Shown here: in pieces, positions 25,292 through 33,634 of the stretch
How positions within the stretch are numbered: position 1 is the first letter of the stretch
Layout: each line of letters opens with the position of its first letter
Assembly (NCBI GenBank): GCA_965243835.1
Contig: OZ251578.1
Span: forward strand, 3,038,001 to 3,102,000
Origin: G965202665 sp965243835
GTDB lineage: Bacteria > Actinomycetota > Acidimicrobiia > Spongiisociales > Spongiisociaceae
Direction: 5' to 3'
Length of the DNA stretch: 64,000 bases
Program-made: the position numbers and the translations under genes
Notes under the pieces: generated by a model
Told to the model about the DNA's origin: nothing
What the model saw: the letters and a program-made list of their open reading frames with translations, nothing else
Databases searched by the model: none

Positions 25292-26701
25292 ATGCGTTGG
25301 CTCCGAACCTGGTCCGTTTTGGCGGCTCTGGCCGCGGCGGGGGCGGCCTGCGGCATCTCCTCCCCGGAGCGGGGGCCGTTGCAAGTCCCCGACCGGGTGA
25401 CCCCGGACCGCATCAACCCCACCGACCCGGAGGCCGTGTTCGCCGGTCGCGGGGAATGCCTGTTGGCGGTGGGAGCGGGGGTGAAAGTTCTGGAAGTGTT
25501 GCCCGACACCGCCGCCCAACAGGTGTTGCAAGCCGGGGACGTGGTAACGGGCGTGAACGGAATGGCCGTCGGGTCGTTGGAAAGCCTGTTGTCCATCACC
25601 TCCGGCATGCAGGTGGGGGCCCGGGTGGATGTGACCGGCCTCCGGGGCGGGGAGCCGTTTACGGCGGGCATCTCCCTCGGTCCCGCCCCCGAAAATCCGG
25701 CGCGGCCGATAGTCGGGTTCATCCCCGAGACGAAACTGGAGGCGGCCTCCCCCGCCGATTTGAGTCCGGTGCGGGCCGCCCCCGCCGCCGACCGGGCTTC
25801 CGAAGCCTACAGCCGTCCGGTCGTTTTGGGCGGTCGCATCCTCCGCTTCAACCCCTTGGATTCGTCCTGGCATCAGTATCCGGGCATTCCCACCTCCCGC
25901 ATGGCCGGGCTGGGGGCGGAACTCTACACCTTGGCCGTATCCGACCACCCGCGGGCCCTGTTGCGGATCGGCGAAGAACATGAAGTGGTGGCTTTTGACC
26001 AGACGCCGGACATTCCCGGATTGGGCGCCGCTTCGGGCGAGATGGTTTTTGAGGCGGTCCTCGGTTCGGTGGGCCGTCTGTTGCTGATCTCCGCCCGGAT
26101 GTCGGAGGCCCCCGCGGCGGCGGCCGATGACGACTCCGCGCAGGCCGGGGGAGCGGGGCTGACCTACCTGATCGCGGGGGCGGACCCGGTGGCGGGGGAG
26201 ATCGCCTGGGCCCGGCCGTTGCCGCTCTCCCCCCAAGGTTTCCCCTGGACGGCGGTGGCCGGATATCGCAGCCCGGCCGGCGACTTGGCGCTGGTGGGGA
26301 TGGCGGAGGAGGACCCGGCGCTGTCCGCCCGCACCGCGGTCCTCACCTACCTGGTAATGGACGAGCTGGGCCGGGCCCTGCCCCGTCCCGGTTTGGAAGA
26401 CCTGGCGGCGGCGGGGGTGGTAACCGGCTGGTACGACGATGATTCCCTGTTGTACGTAGAACCGGCCGCCGTTCCCCGGGTGGCCACTTGGACGTTTGAT
26501 TCCGGGGAGCATGAGTTGTTGCTCACGGTGGCGGAGGAGGAGGCCCGGGATCTGCGTTTGGTCACTCCGGTGGGAGACGGCCGGCACTTGTTGCGCATCG
26601 GGGACGGCGGGGTGGCGATGATCGACGGGGAGCAACGGTCGGTGGTGCGCCCGGCGGTGAGCGGTTGCTCCTATTCGCCGATCGGCGGATTGGCGGGTTA
26701 A
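25292..26701 (+). CDS. Lipoprotein with PDZ domain
   Basis: 469 aa. A signal peptide ends in AAGAAC with Cys at residue 20. A PDZ-like module (about 55-130: GVKVLEVLPDTAAQQVLQ, AGDVVTGVNGM) follows. The remaining 330 residues look like beta-propeller-type strands without a recognised family and end with a lone Cys. A TAACCT box at 25279-25284 lies 7 nt before the ATG, so the mRNA is probably leaderless. A cell-surface sensor or protein-binding role is conceivable but unproven. Confidence 0.75.
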   Translation: MRWLRTWSVLAALAAAGAACGISSPERGPLQVPDRVTPDRINPTDPEAVFAGRGECLLAVGAGVKVLEVLPDTAAQQVLQAGDVVTGVNGMAVGSLESLLSITSGMQVGARVDVTGLRGGEPFTAGISLGPAPENPARPIVGFIPETKLEAASPADLSPVRAAPAADRASEAYSRPVVLGGRILRFNPLDSSWHQYPGIPTSRMAGLGAELYTLAVSDHPRALLRIGEEHEVVAFDQTPDIPGLGAASGEMVFEAVLGSVGRLLLISARMSEAPAAAADDDSAQAGGAGLTYLIAGADPVAGEIAWARPLPLSPQGFPWTAVAGYRSPAGDLALVGMAEEDPALSARTAVLTYLVMDELGRALPRPGLEDLAAAGVVTGWYDDDSLLYVEPAAVPRVATWTFDSGEHELLLTVAEEEARDLRLVTPVGDGRHLLRIGDGGVAMIDGEQRSVVRPAVSGCSYSPIGGLAG

Positions 26702-26759
26702 CCGGGCGCCGGGCGCCTATGATGTTGTCTTATCAGAAACCTGAAAGCAAGGAGGAGGT

Positions 26760-27344
26760 ATGACCTCTGACATGTCCGCCTACCCGGTTGAGTACGACGT
26801 TGCCTATCCGGAGGGCAAGCGCAACCGGTTGACCACCCTGTTCCGGATTATCCTCGGCCTGCCCGCGATGGTGATCGTCGCGTTGGCCGCCAGCGGAGCG
26901 GCCGCCTTGTCGCTCGCCGTCGGCCTGATGATATTGTTCCGCGGCAAGTACCCGCGCGCCTGGTTCGACTGGCAGGTGGAGATCGCCCGGCTGAACGCCC
27001 GGTTCGAGGCCTACCTGGGGTATTTGCGGGATGAGTACCCCGCCACCGACGACCAGCAGGCCGTAACCCTCAACTTTGACTACCCGGACGTCGCCGCGGA
27101 TTTGAGTCGGGGGATGCCGCTGGTCAAATGGTTGCTGGCCGTCCCCCACTACGTGGTGTTGGCATTTCTGTGGACGGCGCAGGTGATCGTGAGCGTCATC
27201 GCCTGGCTGGCCATCATTATCGCCGGGGTTTACCCGCGGGGAATGTTCAACTTTTCGGTGGGCGTCAACCGGTGGACGCAACGGGTCAGCGCCTACGTTT
27301 TCATATTGAATACCGACCGTTACCCGCCCTTCAGCCTCAAGTAA
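26760..27344 (+). CDS. DUF4389 membrane protein
   Basis: 194 aa with an excellent ribosome-binding site (AAGGAGGAGG). Two hydrophobic hairpins (about residues 28-60 and 120-160), together with YPRAWFDWQVEIARLNAR, the conserved LRDEYPA and NFSVGVNRWTQRVSAYVF, match the DUF4389 family. The function is unknown. It stands alone and converges on the ftsH-like gene. Confidence 0.85.
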   Translation: MTSDMSAYPVEYDVAYPEGKRNRLTTLFRIILGLPAMVIVALAASGAAALSLAVGLMILFRGKYPRAWFDWQVEIARLNARFEAYLGYLRDEYPATDDQQAVTLNFDYPDVAADLSRGMPLVKWLLAVPHYVVLAFLWTAQVIVSVIAWLAIIIAGVYPRGMFNFSVGVNRWTQRVSAYVFILNTDRYPPFSLK

Positions 27345-27414
27345 ATCAAGCAGGTCGAGCAAGGCCGCCCGTCTCCCGTATTCGGATAAACCGGCGGTCG
27401 CCGAACCCTCTGAC

Positions 27415-29766
27415 CTAGTCGTCGGCGGGGTCCGCCGGTTGGCCGGGGGCCCGGGCAGCCGCCTCCGGAGGAGCGGATTCCGGCGGGTCGGCGGTTTCGG
27501 GTTGGCCGTTCGGTTCCGGGACGGTCAGTCCGAACATCCGGCGGTGATCCTCCACGCCCACCGCCCCGAACCCGACCGGGTTGCGGGCGGTGACCGAACC
27601 GGCCTCCAGCCCGACGATCTCGGCCACTTCCCCCCCGGAAATGGTTTTGCGTTCCTGCAGGCGCAAGGCCACTTGGAACACAGCCAGCTTGTGTTCTTCC
27701 ATAACCTGCTGAATCTCGCGGTACAGTTTTTGGATGCGTCCCTCCACCTGGGCGCGCATATTCTGGGAGATTTTGTCGGTGGGGTCGGGCGGCACATCCA
27801 GAATGTGGCGGGGCAGGCCGGCCATGGAGACGATGGTGTCCCCCATTCCCCACATCCCGATCATGCGGGAGGTGATGGTGGTGGCGTTCATCAAGTCGCC
27901 TCCCACCCCCATGGAGTTGTCCCCTTCGAAGAACATCCTCTCCCCGGCCAGGCTGGCCAGGGAAACTTTGATGTCCACTTCCAACTCCGACTTCCACTGC
28001 ACGAAGCGGTCTTCCAAGGCGATGTAGGAGACGAACCCTCCGGTTTCCCCCCGGCGTTCAATGGTGGCCACGTCAATATCGGCGTGGGATTTCAGCAGGT
28101 GGGCGGCCACCGCATGGCTCGCCTCGTGGATGGCCACCGCAAACTCTTCCCGCTCCACATATTCGAAGCCTTCCGCCGGCCCCATCTCCTTGAGGGTTTT
28201 GGCCCGCCAGATGTCGTCCCACTCCACGGTCAGCCGGTCATCCCGCAAAGCTAAAATCAAGGCTTCGTTGACCACATCCTTGATTTTGGCCCCGGAATAG
28301 TAGGGGGTTTTAGTAGCCAGATCCTCCACCTGCTCTTCGGTAAGGTTGTGGCTTATCTTGTCCAGGTATCCCTCAAAAGTGCGAATGCGCCCTTCCTTGG
28401 CCGGGTAGCCGACCTTGTAGATGCGGTCGATGCGACCGGGTCGCAACAGGGCCGGGTCCAGCACCGACGGCAGGTTGGTGGCCATCATTATGAAGATGCG
28501 GTATTTGGGCGGGGGTTTGGGTTTCATTCCCAGGGCTTTGCGCACCCGGTTGGACAGGCCGCGCGGCTTTTTCAAACCGGAGATTTCGGTGAGCAGGGCC
28601 TGCAGGGTGCCCATTCCCCCTCCCCCTCCCATCCCTCCCATCATTATCCGGTTTATCCGGCGGCGGGGGGCTTCCTCCCCGGAGCCGGGGTCGGCGGACG
28701 GGGCGCTTTCGGCCTCGGCCAAGTCTCGGTCGATGATGTGCAGCGCCTGGCCGCTCAGGTAATGGGCCCCGTTGCAACGGACGGCGTGCGTGCGGGGGGA
28801 GGCGGGTTGCGGCGGCCCGCCCCCTTGGGCCAGCGCCCCCCGGCTGCCCAGGGCGTCGGCTTCATCGAAGAAAACCACCACTCCTCCGTGGCGCAAGGAC
28901 AGTTTGCGCAGTTTGCGGAACAGCCCTTTCACTTTGAGAATCCCCACCCCGAAGAACATGTTCATAAACGCCCCCGGTTCCACGAACACGAAGGGGGACC
29001 CCACCTCCCCGGCGGTGGCTTCCGCGATCAGCGTCTTGCCGGTTCCGGGCGGACCCCACAGCAGAATGCCGCCGGGAATGTATCCGCCTTTGGCTTCAAT
29101 CTCGTCCGGTTTCTCCAGAAAGCCCACGTTTTCCTTGACCAGGTCCAGCACGTGATCCTGACCCCACACATCCGAATAGCGGGTTTCGATCTCTTCCGGC
29201 ATGACCACGTCCACGCCGCCCCGGGACAGGAACCAGAACAGCGCCCCGAATTGGATGATCAGAAACAGGGGGGCGAACAGGAACCAGAGAAACTCCTGCA
29301 GGTTGCGGGCCAGGATGCGGGGAGTTTGGATGAGGGCTTCTATGGGCCCGTTCACATCCATTACGAAGTAGTCCACCACCGCGCCCAACACCAGCAGGAA
29401 TATGAGAATGCGGACGTAGCGGCCCAGTCGGAACCGGGTCCATGGCTTGAACCGGCGGGCGGCGGTGCGCTCCATCCCCCCGAACACGCCGTGCGCCCAG
29501 AAGCGGTTGTAGCGGGCCCATTTTTCGGATACCAGGTAGTGGACCTGGCGCAGGACCTCGATGGGGAGCAGGACGAGCAACACCCTCCCGAAGGTCTCGT
29601 TCCAGGTGTCGGACAGGGCGTGCCAGAAAGTGATGAACGGGGTGGTGACCTTGGCGCCGACCAGAATCCCCAGCAGGATCAGGATCAACACCGAGAACTT
29701 CAGCCGGTCCCAGGTTTGGGACGGGCGCCGCACATCCGCTTTTATTGCCTTGTATTTACGATCCAT
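27415..29766 (-). CDS. FtsH-like membrane AAA+ metalloprotease
   Basis: 783 aa. Three to four N-terminal membrane segments (about 25-165) precede the AAA module: Walker A GPPGTGKT near residue 237, Walker B VVFFDEADAL, and RPGRIDRIY. The M41-type protease domain has HEASH near residue 545 as the zinc site (FtsH usually has HEAGH) and a downstream GGDL Asp ligand. Unlike FtsH there are inserts with an Asp/Ala-rich stretch and a Gly/Met run (GGMGGGGGMG) between Walker B and the arginine-finger region, and an acidic Pro/Ala-rich tail. It probably extracts and degrades membrane proteins. Because of the inserts it may be a paralogue instead of the housekeeping FtsH, so no symbol is given. Confidence 0.88.
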   Translation of the reverse strand: MDRKYKAIKADVRRPSQTWDRLKFSVLILILLGILVGAKVTTPFITFWHALSDTWNETFGRVLLVLLPIEVLRQVHYLVSEKWARYNRFWAHGVFGGMERTAARRFKPWTRFRLGRYVRILIFLLVLGAVVDYFVMDVNGPIEALIQTPRILARNLQEFLWFLFAPLFLIIQFGALFWFLSRGGVDVVMPEEIETRYSDVWGQDHVLDLVKENVGFLEKPDEIEAKGGYIPGGILLWGPPGTGKTLIAEATAGEVGSPFVFVEPGAFMNMFFGVGILKVKGLFRKLRKLSLRHGGVVVFFDEADALGSRGALAQGGGPPQPASPRTHAVRCNGAHYLSGQALHIIDRDLAEAESAPSADPGSGEEAPRRRINRIMMGGMGGGGGMGTLQALLTEISGLKKPRGLSNRVRKALGMKPKPPPKYRIFIMMATNLPSVLDPALLRPGRIDRIYKVGYPAKEGRIRTFEGYLDKISHNLTEEQVEDLATKTPYYSGAKIKDVVNEALILALRDDRLTVEWDDIWRAKTLKEMGPAEGFEYVEREEFAVAIHEASHAVAAHLLKSHADIDVATIERRGETGGFVSYIALEDRFVQWKSELEVDIKVSLASLAGERMFFEGDNSMGVGGDLMNATTITSRMIGMWGMGDTIVSMAGLPRHILDVPPDPTDKISQNMRAQVEGRIQKLYREIQQVMEEHKLAVFQVALRLQERKTISGGEVAEIVGLEAGSVTARNPVGFGAVGVEDHRRMFGLTVPEPNGQPETADPPESAPPEAAARAPGQPADPADD

Positions 29767-30431
29767 GAGTCAACCGCCCGGGATATTTCGGTTTGTCGTT
29801 CCTGAAAGCAGGCCAGCGAGCAACCGGCCGCCATTGAATACAGCTGGGTGGCGTTGGGGTTGGTCACCGCCAGAATGTATATCGCCCCCTGCAGTTGCCC
29901 TTCCCCGTCGGTGATGCCCAACAGGCGCCGCACCCCTTCGTAGTCGCGGCCGAACGAGAAGTCTTCGTTTTGAATGGATTGGATGCCCAGGCCGGGCTCT
30001 CCCAGATTGAAAGCGGACAGGGTGAGCAACTGCCGGGAAAGCAGGTCTTTGTCGGCGGGGCTGATCTGGCGGATAATTTGGGCCCCCACCGGGAAAGGGG
30101 ATTTGGTGATTTCCAGGGTCAGGTTGTCCAGGTTGCGTCCGGCGGCCCCGTCGAACGCCACGTAGGAGACGGGCTGGTAGCCGTTCATGTCGGGGATGAG
30201 GGGGACCTCCTCCAGCCGGCTCACCTCTTCGGCCCCGTACAGGTTCCAGTTGTCGGGCAACTCGAACAGGGAGCGGTCCTGGGCGTCCCGATAGGTGGTG
30301 ACGTCGGAGCCGCCCAACCCGCAGGCGGCCGGCAACAGGGCGGCGGGCAACAGGAGCAGGACTGCCCAAGCGGCCGTGATGCGCCGGGCGGAGCCGGTCG
30401 GGGAGTGGGAGCGTGGCGGGTGTCGGAGCAT
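29742..30431 (-). CDS. Lipoprotein overlapping the FtsH-like protease gene
   Basis: 229 aa. A Pro/Arg-rich N-terminus, a hydrophobic core and the lipobox LLPAAC define a lipoprotein signal. The mature part (DVTTYRDAQDRSLFELPDNW...) has no recognised family. The C-terminal SMAAGCSLACFQERQTEISR has two Cys. It ends 25 nt inside the protease gene, so the two are co-expressed, and it may be a substrate or regulator at the membrane. Confidence 0.72.
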   Translation of the reverse strand: MLRHPPRSHSPTGSARRITAAWAVLLLLPAALLPAACGLGGSDVTTYRDAQDRSLFELPDNWNLYGAEEVSRLEEVPLIPDMNGYQPVSYVAFDGAAGRNLDNLTLEITKSPFPVGAQIIRQISPADKDLLSRQLLTLSAFNLGEPGLGIQSIQNEDFSFGRDYEGVRRLLGITDGEGQLQGAIYILAVTNPNATQLYSMAAGCSLACFQERQTEISRAVDSWIVNTRQ

Positions 30432-30520
30432 TTCCTTGCGGTGGTCCGCGGTCGGGTTTGGTATGCTCTATGCTAGACCCTGCAGCGCCGTAAGCAGGCA
30501 ACGAGAGTCGGGAGGGTCCG

Positions 30521-30655
30521 ATGGACGGCATGATCGCTCATCACGCCTATGATCACATAACCGGATTCGGCATAGCCTTGGTCGGGATCTTGCTGATCTT
30601 CTGGGCGGAGCGCCGGGCGCGTTCCCGGCGCCGGTCCGACAAGTCCGACAGCTGA
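30521..30655 (+). CDS. Small single-pass membrane protein, 44 aa
   Basis: The ATG at 30521 has GGGAGGGT upstream. The product reads MDGMIAHHAYDHITGF, then one hydrophobic helix (GIALVGILLIFWA), then a strongly basic tail RRARSRRRSDKSD. A His-rich outer end and basic inner end fit N-out topology. It precedes a larger membrane-protein gene by 30 nt. The function is unknown. Confidence 0.65.
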   Translation: MDGMIAHHAYDHITGFGIALVGILLIFWAERRARSRRRSDKSDS

Positions 30656-30685
30656 CGCGCGGCCTCATAGGGCAACCTTGGATTG

Positions 30686-31834
30686 ATGTCCGACCCGCGT
30701 CTTTCCGCCATAGGCCGACTGCTGGGGGGTGCTCCGGATTATCTGGTGGAGCGTTCCGTTGCCGCCCGCGCCGCCGCCTCCGGCATGGATGCGGAGGCGG
30801 TCTTGGCCGCTTGGTCGGGCGGGGAAGCGCTGGCCGCCCCCCCTCCGTCCGCGGCGGAGGAGGCGCCTGCCCCCGCTGAGCCGTCAGCCGCCGCTCTGGA
30901 GCCGGTCTCCGCTCCCGCTCCGGCGCCTCCGGTTGCAGCCCCGGCGGCGGTGATGGAGGCAGAGGAGGAACCGGAAGAGGTTGCGGAGCCTGTTCCTTGG
31001 AGACAGCGGGTGCGTCTGGGGGCGCGAACGGGGGCATTGCTGGGATCGCTTCTCGGTTTGGCGGCGCTGGCGGCGTCCGCCCCGCTGGTTCTGGGCCGGC
31101 TGACGCAGGTCACCGCGGCGGGCGGGGCGGCGGTGGAGGTCACCTGGACCACGGTGTTGGCCATAGGCGGTCTGTGGGCGGTCCTGGGAGGGGTGACGGC
31201 GGCCGCGGCCCGGGGGGCGGGACGGTTTCTCTCCCCCGCGTACGATACGGACGACTCTCCGCTGGGGTCGGCGATCATCGGATCCCTGACCGGCCTGGTG
31301 CTCGGCGCGGCTCAAGGAGGAACCTGGTACGCCATGGCGGAGGCTTCCCTGTCGGGAACGAAGTTGCTGTCGATCAGCCCGTTGGCGGTGGTAATGATCC
31401 TGGCCTCGTGGGCGGCTTGCGGAGCGGCGGTGGGGGCGACCGCCCAGTTTTTCTCCCAACCCCGGGGACTGCGGGGGGCCGCGGCGGAGGATGCGCAGGT
31501 AGTGCGGCGCCGCCTGTCCGATTCCTTGACTATCCCGCTGGTCTCGGGGGTGGTTATCCTGATTTTCGTGGTGGCGTTGGGGATTTTGCTAGTGCGTTTC
31601 CCCAGCTTCGCCCCCTGGGTGGCCATCCTGGTGTCGGTGGGCATCCTGACATTCGCCGGGATGATGGCTTCCCGCCCCAACCTGCGGGTAACCCGCAACG
31701 AAGTGTTGGTCGCCGCGGCCGGGGTGGGGGTGGTGTTGCTGATGATCACGCTCATCGCCGCCGCCGTCACCGGCGACGCCCCCGCCGAACACGGCGCCGA
31801 AGAAACCGGCCACGCCTTGGAGCTGACCCGATAA
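30686..31834 (+). CDS. Multi-pass membrane protein with Ala/Pro/Glu-rich N-terminal linker
   Basis: 382 aa from the ATG at 30686. Residues 1-45 form a small helical domain (RLSAIGRLLGGAPDYLVERS, SGMDAEAVLAAW), 46-110 are an Ala/Pro/Glu linker, and about eight hydrophobic helices follow. The linker plus helical head recalls subunit-docking domains, but no family is recognised. The stop overlaps the ATG of the next short gene (TAATG). Confidence 0.7.
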   Translation: MSDPRLSAIGRLLGGAPDYLVERSVAARAAASGMDAEAVLAAWSGGEALAAPPPSAAEEAPAPAEPSAAALEPVSAPAPAPPVAAPAAVMEAEEEPEEVAEPVPWRQRVRLGARTGALLGSLLGLAALAASAPLVLGRLTQVTAAGGAAVEVTWTTVLAIGGLWAVLGGVTAAAARGAGRFLSPAYDTDDSPLGSAIIGSLTGLVLGAAQGGTWYAMAEASLSGTKLLSISPLAVVMILASWAACGAAVGATAQFFSQPRGLRGAAAEDAQVVRRRLSDSLTIPLVSGVVILIFVVALGILLVRFPSFAPWVAILVSVGILTFAGMMASRPNLRVTRNEVLVAAAGVGVVLLMITLIAAAVTGDAPAEHGAEETGHALELTR

Positions 31835-31929
31835 TGCCCGCCCCGTTGTCACTCCCCGAACCTAGCAACGAACCCCTGCAAAACTCCCCCCTGCGCCTAG
31901 TCGTATGCGAAGTCCGCCACCATTTTTAG
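31834..31929 (+). pseudogene. Truncated N-terminus of a TIGR04255-like gene
   Basis: The ATG at 31834 overlaps the upstream stop (TAATG). The 31-residue product contains EPLQNSPLRLVVCEVR, the pattern seen at the very start of TIGR04255 family proteins (about 250-280 aa), and then ends at a TAG at 31927. GC content drops sharply at that point, and foreign-looking DNA follows to about 33000. No C-terminal part was found in the window. It is best read as a gene cut by an insertion or replacement. The family assignment rests on a short stretch. Confidence 0.5.
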
Positions 31930-31971
31930 AAGCTGTTAAGTTATATGATGCCATTGCGGAGGTAGGTGGAG

Positions 31972-32388
31972 ATGACTTTAACCGCTGTCTATGAGCAGGC
32001 TACTCCGTCTCTCACGCTTCCTACTATCGAGGCCCCTTATGACCAGGTTAAATTAACTGCTCAGTATCTTTTGATGTTTGATATCTTCGGACCCTGGTTT
32101 CTATTCTATATGCTGGGCATGGAAGAATCCGGTGATCCGGATGACCGCGCCATGGCGATCGATGGTACCAGTTTGCCATACCATTATAATGGTTGTAAAG
32201 AACGACTAAGATTGTTGTATAAAGTTTCACAGATGATATTATCAATTGACAGCGTACACATCCTACGTATGTGGATAATAGGTAAAAACCACGACCTTGA
32301 TTACAATCCACCTGCCGCCAAAATCCGTGAGGGCGAATTCTGGCAGGTGTTGGCCGCCGCCGATTCATACCAATACGGCGGCTTCTGA
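31972..32388 (+). CDS. Small protein with DUF2384 (MbcA/ParS/Xre antitoxin)-like C-terminus
   Basis: 138 aa from the ATG at 31972 behind GCGGAGGTAGG. The last 45 residues (LRMWIIGKNHDLDYNPPAAK, IREGEFWQVLAAADSYQYGG) resemble the DUF2384 pattern, in which W, N, L, P and an REG...VL.AA series recur and form the toxin-binding part of Xre/MbcA/ParS antitoxins. No RES-type toxin gene follows. GC content is clearly lower than in the flanks, so recent acquisition is likely. Confidence 0.55.
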   Translation: MTLTAVYEQATPSLTLPTIEAPYDQVKLTAQYLLMFDIFGPWFLFYMLGMEESGDPDDRAMAIDGTSLPYHYNGCKERLRLLYKVSQMILSIDSVHILRMWIIGKNHDLDYNPPAAKIREGEFWQVLAAADSYQYGGF

Positions 32389-32620
32389 TAGCGTTATATT
32401 ATGGAGATTGTTATTTTGTCGGTCTTGGTGTTGCGGATTGAAGCATCCGGTTACAACCGTCTTCTGGGGTGATGGAATCAGGGCGGGTGTGGATTGGGTA
32501 GGTGTATGATTGGCATTGGAGGCGGTATGGGTGGCCTTGGCAGGAGTGTTTGAAAGTTGCACCTTTTGCGCACCAGGGTATAGTAAAACTAACGAGTGAT
32601 CCTTTGAAAGGAGGATGATG
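32389..32620. other. AT-rich intergenic stretch of the insertion island
   Basis: No reading frame with a credible start is present here. Apart from the promoter at 32557-32584 and the ribosome-binding site at 32606-32614 I see no structure. Confidence 0.5.
32557..32584 (+). promoter_or_regulatory. Promoter in the low-GC island
   Basis: TTGCAC (32557-32562), 16 bp, TATAGT (32579-32584). It would start a transcript near 32591, with a leader of about 30 nt carrying GAAAGGAGG before the next gene. Confidence 0.6.
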
Positions 32621-32992
32621 ATGGAAACTTGTTGGAACTGCGGAGTTCCGAGGGAGCGGGACCAGTTTTTGGAATGGACGCCGGAGCCTGTTCAGGGTGA
32701 TGGCGACGATATTCAAGTGGTTACTCTTGGACAACATCTTTACCGAGTGACCACTACAGGACAACATTCTGGGTCATACACTATTAGTTTAGAGGAGCAT
32801 TCTGGCACTCTTGCATCAAAAGAGGACAGTATTATCCTCTCTGGCTATACGCAAATGGTTTTTGGGGCAACACCTAATCCTTGGAAAAATTTTAGAAAGC
32901 TCGTTTCGATAGATGTGTTAGAAAGCGGACAGTTTAAGGTAAATGTCACAGGCAATCCTAGGCATTGGAAAATAGTGTTTGAAATATTATAA
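32621..32992 (+). CDS. Hypothetical protein with N-terminal CxxC
   Basis: 123 aa from the third of three consecutive ATGs (32615, 32618, 32621), chosen for 6-nt spacing from GGAGG. It opens with ETCWNCGVPRERDQF, possibly half of a zinc site, and continues as a beta-rich domain. No family is recognised. The gene is AT-rich like its neighbour and belongs to the same island. Confidence 0.55.
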   Translation: METCWNCGVPRERDQFLEWTPEPVQGDGDDIQVVTLGQHLYRVTTTGQHSGSYTISLEEHSGTLASKEDSIILSGYTQMVFGATPNPWKNFRKLVSIDVLESGQFKVNVTGNPRHWKIVFEIL

Positions 32993-33007
32993 ATACTAAT
33001 TGGGCTT

Positions 33008-33025
33008 TAGCCCCTTAAGGGGCTA
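33008..33025. terminator. Palindromic hairpin at the end of the GDPD operon
   Basis: TAGCCCC-TTAA-GGGGCTA is a perfect 18-nt palindrome. It includes the TAG stop of the minus-strand gene that ends at 33023. It could stop transcription from either side, although no clear T-run follows. Confidence 0.45.
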
Positions 33026-33634
33026 GGAGGGGCGTAGGAATACTTTGGCGCCGGGTTCTACGTCGAAGGGTTGCGGGTGTTGGTAGGGTACTACGTAGCC
33101 GCGCAGGCCTTCGCTTAGGCGTTGGCGGGGGGCCGCTAGTTGCTCCTCCGCTTCCTCCTCGGACAGGTCGGTGCGTTGCGTTATGTAGCGGGTGAAGGGC
33201 GCGCAGGCTATCGCCGGTTGCGGCCCGCTCAGCTCGATGGTCTCCGACCCGCTGGCGATGCGCACCCCGCCCGCCGCCGCGGAGGGGGTGACGAACCGGT
33301 CGGCGGAGATGATCAGCGCTTCGCCCGCCGCCCCCAGCTCGATCGGCCGAAACTCCTCCCATAGGCACCGGTAGTTGGGCGTAAAACCGATCAGCAACAC
33401 CCGGTGCTGTTGAAAGCGGGTCCGTTCCGGATGGGCCCGGTGATGGCTGTCCAGCACCCATCCGCTTCCGTCGTAGCCGATAATCCCCTCGGCGCTGAGG
33501 CGTAGCCGGCTCACCTCCCGCAAGGGAGAAGGGTCGTAGCGGGGGCCGTAGCGGATGCGCCGTCCGGCCACCTGCATTTTCACCACCTCCCCCGCCTTCT
33601 CCCAGTCGCCCCCCGTCTGGCTCAGGTCGTTCAC
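33023..33634 (-). CDS. Hypothetical protein, third gene of the imidazolonepropionase-like operon
   Basis: 203 aa from a GTG at 33634 that overlaps the GDPD stop (GTGA) and has AGGAGAG upstream. It is predicted soluble, with stretches such as RIRYGPRYDPSPLREVSRLR, a FTPNYRCLWEEFRPIEL segment, and a C-terminal NPFDVEPGAKVFLRP-like end. I do not recognise the family. Strict translational coupling suggests it works with the two enzymes upstream. Confidence 0.7.
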   Translation of the reverse strand: MNDLSQTGGDWEKAGEVVKMQVAGRRIRYGPRYDPSPLREVSRLRLSAEGIIGYDGSGWVLDSHHRAHPERTRFQQHRVLLIGFTPNYRCLWEEFRPIELGAAGEALIISADRFVTPSAAAGGVRIASGSETIELSGPQPAIACAPFTRYITQRTDLSEEEAEEQLAAPRQRLSEGLRGYVVPYQHPQPFDVEPGAKVFLRPS

